Part shown: positions 51,402 through 59,483 of the stretch, piece by piece
How the letters are laid out: each line of letters starts with the position of its first letter
Position numbering within the stretch: the stretch's first letter is position 1
Origin: Niallia sp. NCCP-28
GTDB taxonomy: Bacteria; Bacillota; Bacilli; Bacillales; Cytobacillaceae
Reading direction: 5' to 3'
NCBI RefSeq assembly: GCF_023168165.1
Contig: NZ_BQYJ01000001.1
Span: 1-64,000, forward strand
Length of the DNA stretch: 64,000 nt
Program-made: the position numbers and the translations under genes
The notes under the pieces: generated by a model
The model's database searches: none
What the model saw: only the letters and a program-made list of their open reading frames with translations
Told to the model about the DNA's origin: nothing

Positions 51402-53053
51402 CCAACCAACGCATTCACCATAGGAATGCAGTTATTATTGGATTTGAATCTTCTGGCAAAACCACCTTATTTTCTCGGCTGTCTGGTAAAAAGATGGGTG
51501 ATGAAACAAATGTCAAAGGTTCGACCGTCAGTATTTCCAGCACCCCCTTCCCTTATGGATTTTTAAGCGATACACCGGGGATCAATCATACGGACTCCCA
51601 AACGCAAAATATAGTAAAACAAGAAATAAAAAATGCATCCACCATTTTTTTAGTGGTTCGTGGTACTCATTTTATAGAAGAGTTAGATAAATTATATCCT
51701 TTCATTGAAAAAACGACCAAAAAACTCATTCTTTTTGTCACCTTTTCAGACAAAATGCCATCAGAAGGAAAACAGTTGCTTTCCAGCCAAATAATAAAAA
51801 AGAAGCTGCCAATTTTTATTGTAGATACTCGCAAATTGGCCAATAATACAATTGATTTAGTGTTAGAATGCGTTAGCGAGGAGGACACAATAAAGGATTT
51901 TCAGTTAAAAAAACTACTAAGTTTACCAATAAACAAAATAGATCCACCTTCCCTTTTCTTTGAAAAAAAATATTTCGGAACAATTTTAGCTTTATTAAGT
52001 TTAGTAGCTATGTTTTTAATTCCAGTTATGTTGGCCTATTATTTTTCTAACTTTATTCAGCCAGTCGTAGATGCTTATTTTATTGATAAGGTGAAATCCT
52101 TGTTCAATAGCAGTCCTAGAATCATCCAAACAATTTTCATAGATGATTATGGGCTGCTGACATTGGGGATCTATTCTTTTATTTGGGCTTTTCCGGTTGT
52201 ACTATTAATTAGTTGCAGTAAAGCATTAACAGAAGAAACAGGATTAAAAGATCGAATTATAGACTGTATAGAACCATTAATAAAAAAAATGGGACTGACA
52301 GGGCGGGATATAGCCCCTATTATTGCAGGATTTGGATGCAATGTAGTGGCTGTATTTCAGAGTAGAGGATGTCATTCCTGCAGCAGGTCCCAATGTATAT
52401 CGTTCATCTCTTTCGGATCTGCATGCAGCTATCAAATTGGTGCAACATTATCAATCTTTAATGCTGCAAAAGCAGCATCGCTTTTCTTTCCTTATATCTT
52501 GCTTCTATTATTAGGAGGAATCATCCACAATCGATTGTGGTTTGATAAACAAACGTTTCATGAACAAAATTTTAATCGAAAAGCATTTATTCAAAAACCC
52601 AATTTACTAAGCCTAACTTATCGATTAAAAGCAGATTTATTCCAATTTCTTAAACAAGCCATGCCGATTTTTATGATTATTTGCATTGTAGCTAGTTTAT
52701 TGCAATACTTGAAGATTATATCGTTTATATCTATAATCTTCTATCCGCTGTTATATCTGTTGCATCTTCCAATAGAAGGAGCAGCTGCCTTAGCATTTTC
52801 CATTATTAGAAAAGATGGCATTCTTATGATAAACAAAGGAAATGGAGAACTATTTTCTGTATTATCTCATTTTCAATTATTTTTGCTGGTTTTCCTTGCT
52901 TCAACTCTAACCTCTTGTATTGTTACTTTATCAACAATATGGAAGGAATTAGGATTAGCGCAAGCCTGGAAATTCCTTTATCGGCAAGCAATAACCTCCA
53001 TTTTACTTGGTAGTATCTTAATGATAGGCCATAATGTTCTTCATTTTTTATAA
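51395..53053 (+). CDS. Divergent FeoB-like GTPase/transporter, Zur-controlled
   Basis: A 552-residue FeoB relative. The G1 motif is G-F-E-S-S-G-K-T (residues 16-23) and G3 is D-T-P-G (59-62). The usual N-x-x-D of G4 is not clear (T-F-S-D-K), so GTP specificity may be altered. About eight predicted helices start near residue 195. The gate motif reads G-F-G-C-N-V-V-A (312-319), where FeoB has G-F-G-C-N-V-P-A. It is followed by unusual cysteines at 326, 329 and 334 (C-H-S-C-S-R-S-Q-C) and one at 344. The protein is shorter than typical FeoB, and no FeoA gene is near. Zur control suggests zinc rather than iron. Confidence 0.8.
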   Translation: MLANQRIHHRNAVIIGFESSGKTTLFSRLSGKKMGDETNVKGSTVSISSTPFPYGFLSDTPGINHTDSQTQNIVKQEIKNASTIFLVVRGTHFIEELDKLYPFIEKTTKKLILFVTFSDKMPSEGKQLLSSQIIKKKLPIFIVDTRKLANNTIDLVLECVSEEDTIKDFQLKKLLSLPINKIDPPSLFFEKKYFGTILALLSLVAMFLIPVMLAYYFSNFIQPVVDAYFIDKVKSLFNSSPRIIQTIFIDDYGLLTLGIYSFIWAFPVVLLISCSKALTEETGLKDRIIDCIEPLIKKMGLTGRDIAPIIAGFGCNVVAVFQSRGCHSCSRSQCISFISFGSACSYQIGATLSIFNAAKAASLFFPYILLLLLGGIIHNRLWFDKQTFHEQNFNRKAFIQKPNLLSLTYRLKADLFQFLKQAMPIFMIICIVASLLQYLKIISFISIIFYPLLYLLHLPIEGAAALAFSIIRKDGILMINKGNGELFSVLSHFQLFLLVFLASTLTSCIVTLSTIWKELGLAQAWKFLYRQAITSILLGSILMIGHNVLHFL

Positions 53054-53118
53054 ATTAACAATAAGGTTGTTAGCTTTCAAATAAAAAAACAACTTTTCCT
53101 TCTTATACAAAAACAAAC

Positions 53119-53165
53119 AAAAACCGTTATTTTTAGAAAAAGATTAATGAAAATAACGGTTCTTT
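53119..53165 (+). terminator. Terminator of the FeoB-like operon
   Basis: AACCGTTATTTT (53121-53132) pairs with AAAATAACGGTT (53149-53160), followed by CTTTT. Confidence 0.8.
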
Positions 53166-53277
53166 TGACTAATGCTTCGTTTGCTGTGATAAATTAGGAT
53201 CACTTTTTAATCTTAGTGCCCTGAATCTATCACATAAAAGCGTTCTTCAAAACATTTAGTACGTATGTTTCATTCCT

Positions 53278-53690
53278 TCAAGGGAATACTTTTCTTTTTT
53301 TCATAGATTTAATCTCCGCTATAAAACCTAGTAAATTAATTTTAAAAAAACCTTCATTTGCTAAATCACTTACCGCTCCTTCCTCGCTTGCAGCATGAAC
53401 AGATGCTTCTGACTCTACGGCTGCATTATCTCTGCTAGCATAAATGCCATCAATATTTGTTTTTCCATACTCATCTGTTTCAATTCCACCCCTTTTATTT
53501 AAGTTTGAGCTAATGAAGATGCTTGCTTTAGCTCGGCTGCAGCATTTCTATTTCATCTTGAATAACTTGTATATTTTTTAAGTGTTGCTCATTAGTGAAG
53601 AAAATGCTTTTCCCATTTGTACAAACAGCAAGGGCTTTACTTCCATTCTCAATGAGGTATGCAGAGATAATAAAGTATTTTAATTTATAA
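53278..53690 (-). pseudogene. Thioredoxin-reductase-like flavoprotein remnant
   Basis: Minus-strand pieces: K-A-L-A-V-C-T-N-G-K-S-I-F-F-T-N-E-Q-H, then I-Q-V-I-Q-D-E-I-E-M-L, and in another frame G-G-I-E-T-D-E-Y-G-K-T-N-I-D-G-I-Y-A-S-R-D-N-A-A. These match the second half of thioredoxin-reductase-like oxidoreductases, including the G-I-Y-A-x-G-D motif with Arg in place of Gly. Stops and frame shifts separate them, and the N-terminal FAD domain is lost. Confidence 0.6.
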
Positions 53691-53950
53691 TAAAATCGTT
53701 TAAAACATCATAAAGTTATTAAAAAATAGATTATCTGTTTTTGTTTTGTTTAACTATAGGAGTAGCATTCCTATAATAAATTCAGTTGTTTTATGATATA
53801 TTTAAAAGATGAATATAATGAGAGCTATCATCACATTAATTAGTGATATATTTTATGGGAAGTTAGGCATAAAACAAAAAAAGATTTATACTTCACTTCT
53901 TGTTTGAATAGATAAAACAGATCCACAATAATAAATTATAAGGAAAATGT

Positions 53951-55072
53951 ATGAATACTATTTCATTTGTCAATAAAAGAAAATTAACACCAGACTTAGC
54001 ACGAGGTTTTATGTTATTGTTTATTGCTTTGGCACATGCAAATCAATTTATATTCTCAACTAAACGAGAAATTACTTTTACTGACCAGTTAACTGTATGT
54101 ATTCGGCAAGTTGTAATTGACGGACGCGCCTTCCCTTTATTTGCTATCCTTTTTGGATATGGGCTTCATCAATTAATGAAAAGTCAAGAGAGAAAAGGGA
54201 ACAGTTGGAAGGATACTAAAAAAATTTTTAAACGTAGAGGAGCTTGGATGTTAGTGATAGGTTTTATCCATGCAACTCTTTTTTTCGCGGATATTATCGG
54301 CGTGTATGGATTTATCGCTCTCCTTTTTGCAAGTGTATTTCTTCGATTATCCAATAGAACTATTATTATAATAGCTGTGTTTTTTCTTATCTTGGTGGGA
54401 GTGTTTGCTCCCACCATGCCTAGAGGTTTTGATGCATTAAATATGGAGGTCACTGCATCGGCTACTATTAAAGAACCTTTTGAGGCAGCTATTACCCGAA
54501 TGTTTGATTGGATATTCTATACACCTATACTGAGTTATCAAGTAATTCCCGGGTTGCTAATTGGCATTTTAGTGGCACGTTTTCAGGTAATAGATAACCC
54601 TAAGAGCAATAAGAAGTTACTTATTACGGCTGCTATATTGGGACTTTTAATATCGACAGCTGGCGGAATCCCGATGGCCCTAATGTCTTCTTTATTTTGG
54701 ACAAATTACAATGATATATGGGAAACAACCGCAAAATCACTTCATACCATCACTGGTTATGCAGGTGGAGTTGGATGGACAGCGCTGATTGGATTGCTGG
54801 TCATTAAGCTGGAAGGAAAAAGTGGGAGCTTTACAAAAGCTATTGCAGCTCTTGGACAACGTTCATTAAGTTTTTATTTATTTCAGTCTATTCTGTTTGT
54901 TTTCATTTTAGCTCCTTATGCTGGCGGCCTTGGTGGACACATTAGGCAATTCGGGAGTGATTTGATTGCGGTTTTCGTTTGGATTCTTTCAGTATTAGTT
55001 GCTAATTATATGCATCAAAGATCTATAAGAGGACCTTTTGAAACCTTTTTAAGAAAAAAATCAGCAATTTAA
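53951..55072 (+). CDS. DUF418 family membrane protein
   Basis: A 373-residue protein with about ten predicted helices, of the DUF418/YeiB type: P-D-L-A-R-G-F-M-L-L-F-I-A-L-A-H-A at the N-terminus, L-F-A-I-L-F-G-Y-G-L, and the C-terminal G-Q-R-S-L-S-F-Y-L-F-Q-S. Related to acyltransferase-like membrane proteins; function unknown. The ribosome binding site is TAAGGA. Monocistronic. Confidence 0.8.
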   Translation: MNTISFVNKRKLTPDLARGFMLLFIALAHANQFIFSTKREITFTDQLTVCIRQVVIDGRAFPLFAILFGYGLHQLMKSQERKGNSWKDTKKIFKRRGAWMLVIGFIHATLFFADIIGVYGFIALLFASVFLRLSNRTIIIIAVFFLILVGVFAPTMPRGFDALNMEVTASATIKEPFEAAITRMFDWIFYTPILSYQVIPGLLIGILVARFQVIDNPKSNKKLLITAAILGLLISTAGGIPMALMSSLFWTNYNDIWETTAKSLHTITGYAGGVGWTALIGLLVIKLEGKSGSFTKAIAALGQRSLSFYLFQSILFVFILAPYAGGLGGHIRQFGSDLIAVFVWILSVLVANYMHQRSIRGPFETFLRKKSAI

Positions 55073-55085
55073 TAACGCGAAAAAC

Positions 55086-55134
55086 GGAGCAAAAGCTGAA
55101 GACTTAATTGGTTATCTCCAGCTTTTTTGTTCCA
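55086..55134 (+). terminator. Terminator of the DUF418 gene
   Basis: GGAGCAAAAGCTG pairs with CAGCTTTTTTGTTCC (small mismatches). Confidence 0.65.
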
Positions 55135-55302
55135 CTATCAGGGCAGCATTCCTTTTGAATAAAAACCATAATAAAGCCCCTTTTCTTATTCCATTAACGC
55201 ATGCTTTGGCGGAATAAAATCAAACAACTTTATTATAGGAATCATTAGGATAAAGAAGGCAAAACGATACTTTTCTTAAATTTTTATTCATTCATTTTTT
55301 AA

Positions 55303-55323
55303 TAATAGTTATCATTACGTTTT
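55303..55323. promoter_or_regulatory. Orphan Zur-like box
   Basis: TAATAGTTAT-C-ATTACGTTTT. One half is 9/10 and the other 7/10 of the Zur consensus. It lies between two convergent genes, after the end of the first CobW gene, with no gene clearly starting downstream on either strand. It may be the leftover promoter of a deleted Zur-regulated gene. Confidence 0.4.
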
Positions 55324-55389
55324 ATATCTCCTACTTTCTACTATTATATATAAACGTAAAATCAATTATAAAACTGACCTCTCATGCCC

Positions 55390-56586
55390 TTAATTAGAAG
55401 ATACTTGCCAATGAAAAGGATCGCTTAACTTAGACCAATCATCCTTATACTCAGCATCTGTCAGCAAGCACTCATCCAGTTCTTTTTTAATTAATTCTAC
55501 ATCCAAATTCATTCCAATAAATACTAATTTGGTATGGCGGTCACCATGCTTTTCATCCCAATTTTCTTTCAAAGTTGGATTATATTTTAATATTTCTTTT
55601 TGTCTGGCTTCTGGAAGAGATGCAACCCAGTAAGAAATCGGTTCAATTTTCACTGAAGGGCCTGCTTGTGATAATAAAAGCGCTAAGTTATTTCTAGATG
55701 CGCACCATGCTATCCCTTTTGCTCGAACAATTTGAATTGGCATATATCCGCACCAATCATTAAATCGTTCTGAATGAAATGGTTTTTTGCTAGTATAAAC
55801 AAAGGAACTTATTCCATATTCTTCTGTTTCTGGTGTATGCTCTGCTGGCCCTATATTTAACTCTCTTAACCATCCAGCTGATTCACTTGCTTTGTCAAAA
55901 TCAAATAGATTTGTATGCAAAATTTCTTTCGGATCTACCATACTATTTACTGTACGGATAATGTTTGCTTCAGGCTGCAAGGTTCTAATTACTTTTTCTA
56001 AGTTTTCTAAGGCATCTTCTTCTACTAAATCACATTTATTTAAAATTAAAACATTACAAAATTCAATCTGATCAATTAACAAGTCGGCAATATTTCGAGT
56101 ATCCGCTTCTCCAACAGCCTCTTTACGTTCAAGCAAAGAATCTCCTGATTCAAAATCATGCCAAAAACGGTTGGCATCCACTACTGTCACCATTGTATCT
56201 AGTTTGCAGAATCTTGTTAAATCAATTCCTAGTTCTTCATCAATATAAGAAAAAGTTTGAGCAACAGGAACTGGTTCGCTAATCCCAGAAGACTCGATTA
56301 AAATATAGTCTACATCCCCTTGCTTGGCCAGCCTCTCTACTTCTACCAGCAAATCTTCCCGTAAAGTACAGCAAATGCATCCATTTGACATTTCAACCAA
56401 TTTTTCTTCCGTTCTGGAAAAGCCGCCCTGTGTTTGAACTAACTCACTATCAATATTGACTTCACTCATATCATTAACGATTACGGCAACCTTCAGACCA
56501 TCCCGATTATTCAAAATATGATTAAGCAAAGTTGTTTTGCCTGAACCTAAATAGCCGCTTAAAACTGTCACTGGTATCTTTTTCAC
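55390..56586 (-). CDS. CobW/COG0523 zinc metallochaperone GTPase, YciC/ZagA type (first)
   Basis: A 398-residue G3E-family GTPase. Walker A is G-Y-L-G-S-G-K-T (residues 11-18). The metal-binding G-C-I-C-C-T motif has Cys70, Cys72 and Cys73. The G4-type motif L-N-K-C-D-L gives guanine specificity. The C-terminal CobW domain follows. Length and pattern fit B. subtilis YciC (ZagA), which supplies zinc to FolE when zinc is scarce. It ends an operon that begins at the Zur box at 57642: S14, a 120-residue unknown protein, a deleted flavoprotein and this gene. Confidence 0.85.
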   Translation of the reverse strand: MKKIPVTVLSGYLGSGKTTLLNHILNNRDGLKVAVIVNDMSEVNIDSELVQTQGGFSRTEEKLVEMSNGCICCTLREDLLVEVERLAKQGDVDYILIESSGISEPVPVAQTFSYIDEELGIDLTRFCKLDTMVTVVDANRFWHDFESGDSLLERKEAVGEADTRNIADLLIDQIEFCNVLILNKCDLVEEDALENLEKVIRTLQPEANIIRTVNSMVDPKEILHTNLFDFDKASESAGWLRELNIGPAEHTPETEEYGISSFVYTSKKPFHSERFNDWCGYMPIQIVRAKGIAWCASRNNLALLLSQAGPSVKIEPISYWVASLPEARQKEILKYNPTLKENWDEKHGDRHTKLVFIGMNLDVELIKKELDECLLTDAEYKDDWSKLSDPFHWQVSSN

Positions 56587-56624
56587 TTTTATTCTTCCTT
56601 TCTTTTCCCTAAAAATATATTGCT

Positions 56625-56835
56625 TTAGATATAACTTACAATGCGCTCGGCTGCTTGCCTAGCCCCCGATATATTGCGGGCAATCGGCCCTATTTCCAAT
56701 TCAGCTAAAGCACCTGTAACATATAAATCCGGACCCCATTGTAATGCTTTTGATATTATTGGATAACCACACTCTGCACAAGGCAGCCAGTGTTACTCCT
56801 TGTATGCCTCCACCAATAATTACCCATTCAAACAT
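56625..56835 (-). pseudogene. FAD/NAD(P)-binding protein with internal deletion
   Basis: Starts after AAGGAG with M-F-E-W-V-I-I-G-G-G-I-Q-G-V-T-L-A, an intact FAD-binding N-terminus. After only about 17 codons it jumps, with a frame change, to C-G-Y-P-I-I-S-K-A-L-Q-W-G-P-D-L-Y-V-T-G-A and a C-terminal I-G-P-I-A-R-N-I-S-G-A-R-Q-A-A-E-R-I. About 1 kb of coding sequence is missing. The position, inside a Zur-controlled operon just before a CobW gene, suggests that the intact ancestor was part of zinc homeostasis. Confidence 0.75.
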
Positions 56836-56902
56836 TAAAATGGCTCCTTCTCATAATGTTGATAAAAACTGTATCAGATAGTTCTCATCTTAAAAAGCAA
56901 TA

Positions 56903-57265
56903 TTAAGATACAAATATAAAAGTCCATTCTTTACTTTTTTTTCTGCGGAAACTTTTTTTTGCACCTGTGTAATCAATCCATCTCATTCGATTGCTTCTTT
57001 CCATTATCATCAAATCTATTTCAGCTTGTGCCTCATCCATTACCTCTTTAATCGACGAAATATCAAGTGAAAAATAATCTGCAGCTTCTTTAAATGGAGA
57101 TTTTTCATGCATAAGCTGAATAAACTGCTTTTCATTACGAGCAATCTTCTCCAACTCATCTTCTTTCCTCTCTATGTACTGATAAATTTCTCGTTTTTTA
57201 TCTGACAGATTTGCTATGGCACTACGATACAAAAATTGAACTAAAATAGGATTTATTGAACTCAT
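56903..57265 (-). CDS. Unknown 120-residue protein in the Zur/S14 operon
   Basis: A soluble, highly charged, mostly helical protein. Residues 20-50 are rich in Lys/Glu, possibly a short coiled coil. Residues 55-85 (S-P-F-K-E-A-A-D-Y-F-S-L-D-I-S-S-I-K-E-V-M) could form a helix-turn-helix. The C-terminus is basic and aromatic (F-R-R-K-K-S-K-E-W-T-F-I-F). The start follows GGAGGAA. It lies 74 nt after zinc-free S14, behind a perfect hairpin, and before the deleted flavoprotein and CobW. A zinc-sparing or ribosome-related role is possible, but I do not recognise a family. Confidence 0.65.
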   Translation of the reverse strand: MSSINPILVQFLYRSAIANLSDKKREIYQYIERKEDELEKIARNEKQFIQLMHEKSPFKEAADYFSLDISSIKEVMDEAQAEIDLMIMERSNRMRWIDYTGAKKSFRRKKSKEWTFIFVS

Positions 57266-57296
57266 TTACTATTCCTCCAACCTTAGCTTAAAGATC

Positions 57297-57326
57297 CAGC
57301 CGCCAAATGTAAGAATTTGGCGGCTG
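57297..57326 (-). promoter_or_regulatory. Perfect intra-operon hairpin
   Basis: CAGCCGCCAAAT (57297-57308) pairs perfectly with ATTTGGCGGCTG (57315-57326) around a 6-nt loop. There is no T run on either side, so it is not a standard terminator. It lies between S14 and the 120-residue gene and may stabilise the S14 transcript or limit read-through. Confidence 0.55.
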
Positions 57327-57339
57327 TTCAAGTGCTTTA

Positions 57340-57609
57340 TTACCAGCTTGCTTTTTTAACTCCTGGAATTTGTCCTTTATGAGCATATTCTCTAAAAGCA
57401 ATACGGGACATTTTGAATTTTCTTAAATAGCCTCTTGGTCTGCCAGTTACTTCACATCGATTCTTCAAACGAGTTGGCGAAGAATCCCTTGGCAGTTTTC
57501 CAAGTGCTTCATAATCCCCCTTTTCTTTTAATTCCATTCGAAGAGCTGCATATTTTTCCACCATTGCTTGACGTTTTTTTTCTTTTGCTACTTTCGATTT
57601 TTTTGCCAT
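57340..57609 (-). CDS. rpsN2: Ribosomal protein S14, zinc-independent paralogue
   Basis: An 89-residue S14 of the long, cysteine-poor (C-minus) type, like B. subtilis RpsN2/YhzA. It lacks the C-x-x-C...C-x-x-C zinc ribbon of the 61-residue main form. The conserved core [22 protein letters not shown] and the end P-G-V-K-K-A-S-W are intact. The start at 57609 follows GAAGGAGG. A Zur box 33 nt upstream shows that it replaces the zinc-containing S14 when zinc is low, freeing zinc. It is the first gene of its operon. Confidence 0.92.
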   Translation of the reverse strand: MAKKSKVAKEKKRQAMVEKYAALRMELKEKGDYEALGKLPRDSSPTRLKNRCEVTGRPRGYLRKFKMSRIAFREYAHKGQIPGVKKASW

Positions 57610-57641
57610 GTTTATTTCCTCCTTCATTTTCTGTTTCTAAC

Positions 57642-57662
57642 AAAACGAAATCATTACGATTT
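57642..57662 (-). promoter_or_regulatory. Zur box before zinc-free S14
   Basis: AAAACGAAAT-C-ATTACGATTT. One half is perfect and the other 8/10. It sits 33 nt upstream of the S14 start. Confidence 0.8.
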
Positions 57663-57702
57663 AAATTTTATAATTTTCTATTTAAAAAAAGATTTTAATA
57701 AT

Positions 57703-57852
57703 CTATTTTGTTTCTCTATGCAAAGTGCGTTTTTTTAAACGTGGGCAATACTTCATCAATTCAATGCGATCAGGATTGTTTCGTTTATTTTTTGTTGTGA
57801 TATAATTTCTATCTCCTGTTTCTGTACATGCTAATGTAATATTTACTCTCAT
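57703..57852 (-). CDS. rpmG: Ribosomal protein L33, cysteine-depleted type
   Basis: A 49-residue L33 ([17 protein letters not shown], ending T-L-H-R-E-T-K). Each C-x-x-C pair has lost its second cysteine (C-T-E-T and C-P-R-L), so it cannot form the zinc ribbon. This is the C-minus paralogue used in zinc starvation. The start follows AGGAGGAAA. It lies 38 nt after the second CobW gene on the same strand, so it should share that gene's perfect Zur box. The zinc-containing L33 is presumably encoded elsewhere. Confidence 0.88.
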   Translation of the reverse strand: MRVNITLACTETGDRNYITTKNKRNNPDRIELMKYCPRLKKRTLHRETK

Positions 57853-57890
57853 ATTTATTTCCTCCTAAATATAATATTGTATTTTGTTGA

Positions 57891-59075
57891 CTACATCGTA
57901 AATGCAGGCAATGGATCAATAAATTTGGACCAATCCTTCGTCATTTCTATTTCTGTAAGTAAACATGCATTCAAACCTTTTTCAATTTGTTTTTGCTCCA
58001 TTCCAATGCCGATCATCACTAACTCTGTCATACGATCGCCGTATGTATGATGCCAGCGTTTTTGAAGCTCTGATTCTTCTTCTAAAATTTGTTTTTGCTC
58101 AGATTCAGGATAGGCCGCTATCCATTTGCCTGCTGCCTGAATAGTTAAGGATGGTCCAGCTTGTGACAGCAACCCGGAAATATCATTTCTTGTCGCTAAC
58201 CAAATAAACCCTTTTGCCCGCACCACTTCGGCCGGCCATGCTTCAATCCATGCCATCAATCTTACAGGATGAAATGGCTTATTGCTGCGATACACAAAGG
58301 ATGAAATACCATACTCTTCCGTTTCTGGAATATGTTCTTCATTTAACTCTTTTAGCCAGCCTGCACTTTGACTAGCAGCCTCAAAATCGAATAATCCTGT
58401 ATTTAATACTTGGTCTAGAGGCACTCGAGAATATTCGCTTTCCACTATCCTTGCCCCTGGATTAAACTTTTGGAGAACAGCCTTCAATTCATGAAGCTTA
58501 TTTTCAGAAACTAAATCTGCTTTATTCAATAAAATGACATCAGCAAATTCAATTTGATCAATCAATAAATCAGCTACTTCTCTTTCATCTGATTCATCAA
58601 CTGCTTGTTTTCGGTCTAGCAAACTTTCTCCCGAAGCGTAATCATGCCAAAACCGATTAGCATCTAATACCGTTACCATTGTATCTAGTCTGCAGAATTT
58701 AGATAAATCAATTCCCATACTGTCATCTACATAGGTAAATGTTTGAGCAACTGGAATAGGTTCACTAATTCCACTTGATTCTATCACGATATAATCAATG
58801 TCGCCCAGACTTGCAAGTTTTTCTACTTCGATGATTAAATCCTCCCGAAGCGTACAGCAAATGCAGCCATTTTGCATTTCTACCAACTTTTCATCCGTTT
58901 TAGAAAACCCTCCCTGTTTCACCAAAGAAGCATCAATATTGACCTCGCTCATATCATTGACGATAACAGCAACCTTTAGGTTTTCCTTATTAAATAAAAT
59001 GTGATTAAGCAAAGTAGTTTTGCCTGAACCAAGATAGCCACTTAGTACTGTAACTGGGATTTTCTTACTACTCAA
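57891..59075 (-). CDS. CobW/COG0523 zinc metallochaperone GTPase, YciC/ZagA type (second)
   Basis: A 394-residue paralogue of the gene at 55390, clearly alike along its length: [14 protein letters not shown], and the L-N-K-A-D-L guanine motif. The start is the TTG at 59075, eight nt after AAGGAG; the GTG at 59084 is part of that site. A perfect 27-bp Zur palindrome lies just upstream, and L33 follows, so this is the most tightly zinc-controlled CobW of the three. It probably delivers zinc to FolE or another client during scarcity. Confidence 0.87.
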   Translation of the reverse strand: MSSKKIPVTVLSGYLGSGKTTLLNHILFNKENLKVAVIVNDMSEVNIDASLVKQGGFSKTDEKLVEMQNGCICCTLREDLIIEVEKLASLGDIDYIVIESSGISEPIPVAQTFTYVDDSMGIDLSKFCRLDTMVTVLDANRFWHDYASGESLLDRKQAVDESDEREVADLLIDQIEFADVILLNKADLVSENKLHELKAVLQKFNPGARIVESEYSRVPLDQVLNTGLFDFEAASQSAGWLKELNEEHIPETEEYGISSFVYRSNKPFHPVRLMAWIEAWPAEVVRAKGFIWLATRNDISGLLSQAGPSLTIQAAGKWIAAYPESEQKQILEEESELQKRWHHTYGDRMTELVMIGIGMEQKQIEKGLNACLLTEIEMTKDWSKFIDPLPAFTM

Positions 59076-59126
59076 TAGTTTCACTCCTTATTGCTAAAAA
59101 CTAAATTCAAGCATTCATCTACTGGA

Positions 59127-59153
59127 TATAAATCGTAATAATTACGATTTATA
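59127..59153 (-). promoter_or_regulatory. Perfect Zur box before the second CobW gene
   Basis: A perfect 27-bp palindrome whose core is exactly AAATCGTAAT-A-ATTACGATTT, the Bacillus Zur consensus, flanked by TAT/ATA. It lies 51 nt upstream of the TTG start. Confidence 0.9.
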
Positions 59154-59402
59154 AATCAAAAAAAATGATTACTGATAAAAATTAGATAATCCATCTTTTG
59201 ATAGTTTGTATAACAATTAAATATTATAATTTAAAAAACAAGAATTTGCAACATTTTTTGCAAGAAAATAAAAATAGCAGATCACATCTACAAATATTAT
59301 GGTACTTTCTTACATTCTTTATAATAAGCTCATACCACTTCACTAATATATATTTTTGTTTATCAATTACTAGCAAATACAAAAAGGTCACCTAATTTGT
59401 AA

Positions 59403-59444
59403 TGAACTCCAAAAGTTAGAATAAAATCTAACTTTTGGGGTTCA
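59403..59444. repeat. Inverted repeat resembling joined IS3-type ends
   Basis: TGAACTCCAAAAGTTAGA (59403-59420) and TCTAACTTTTGGGGTTCA (59427-59444) are inverted copies around a 6-nt centre. The sequence CCCCAAAAGTTAGA is common at the ends of IS3-family elements. There is no T run. It may be two element ends left after deletion, or a hairpin terminator for the neighbouring YciB-like gene. Confidence 0.45.
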
Positions 59445-59483
59445 CATCAATTGGCAGCCTTTTAACCAAATCGATTTTCCTTT

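Noticed and set aside
51395-53053. Ordinary ferrous iron transporter FeoB
   Set aside because: Zur box rather than Fur box, no FeoA, shorter protein and an altered gate loop. Iron transport is not excluded but is not the simplest reading.
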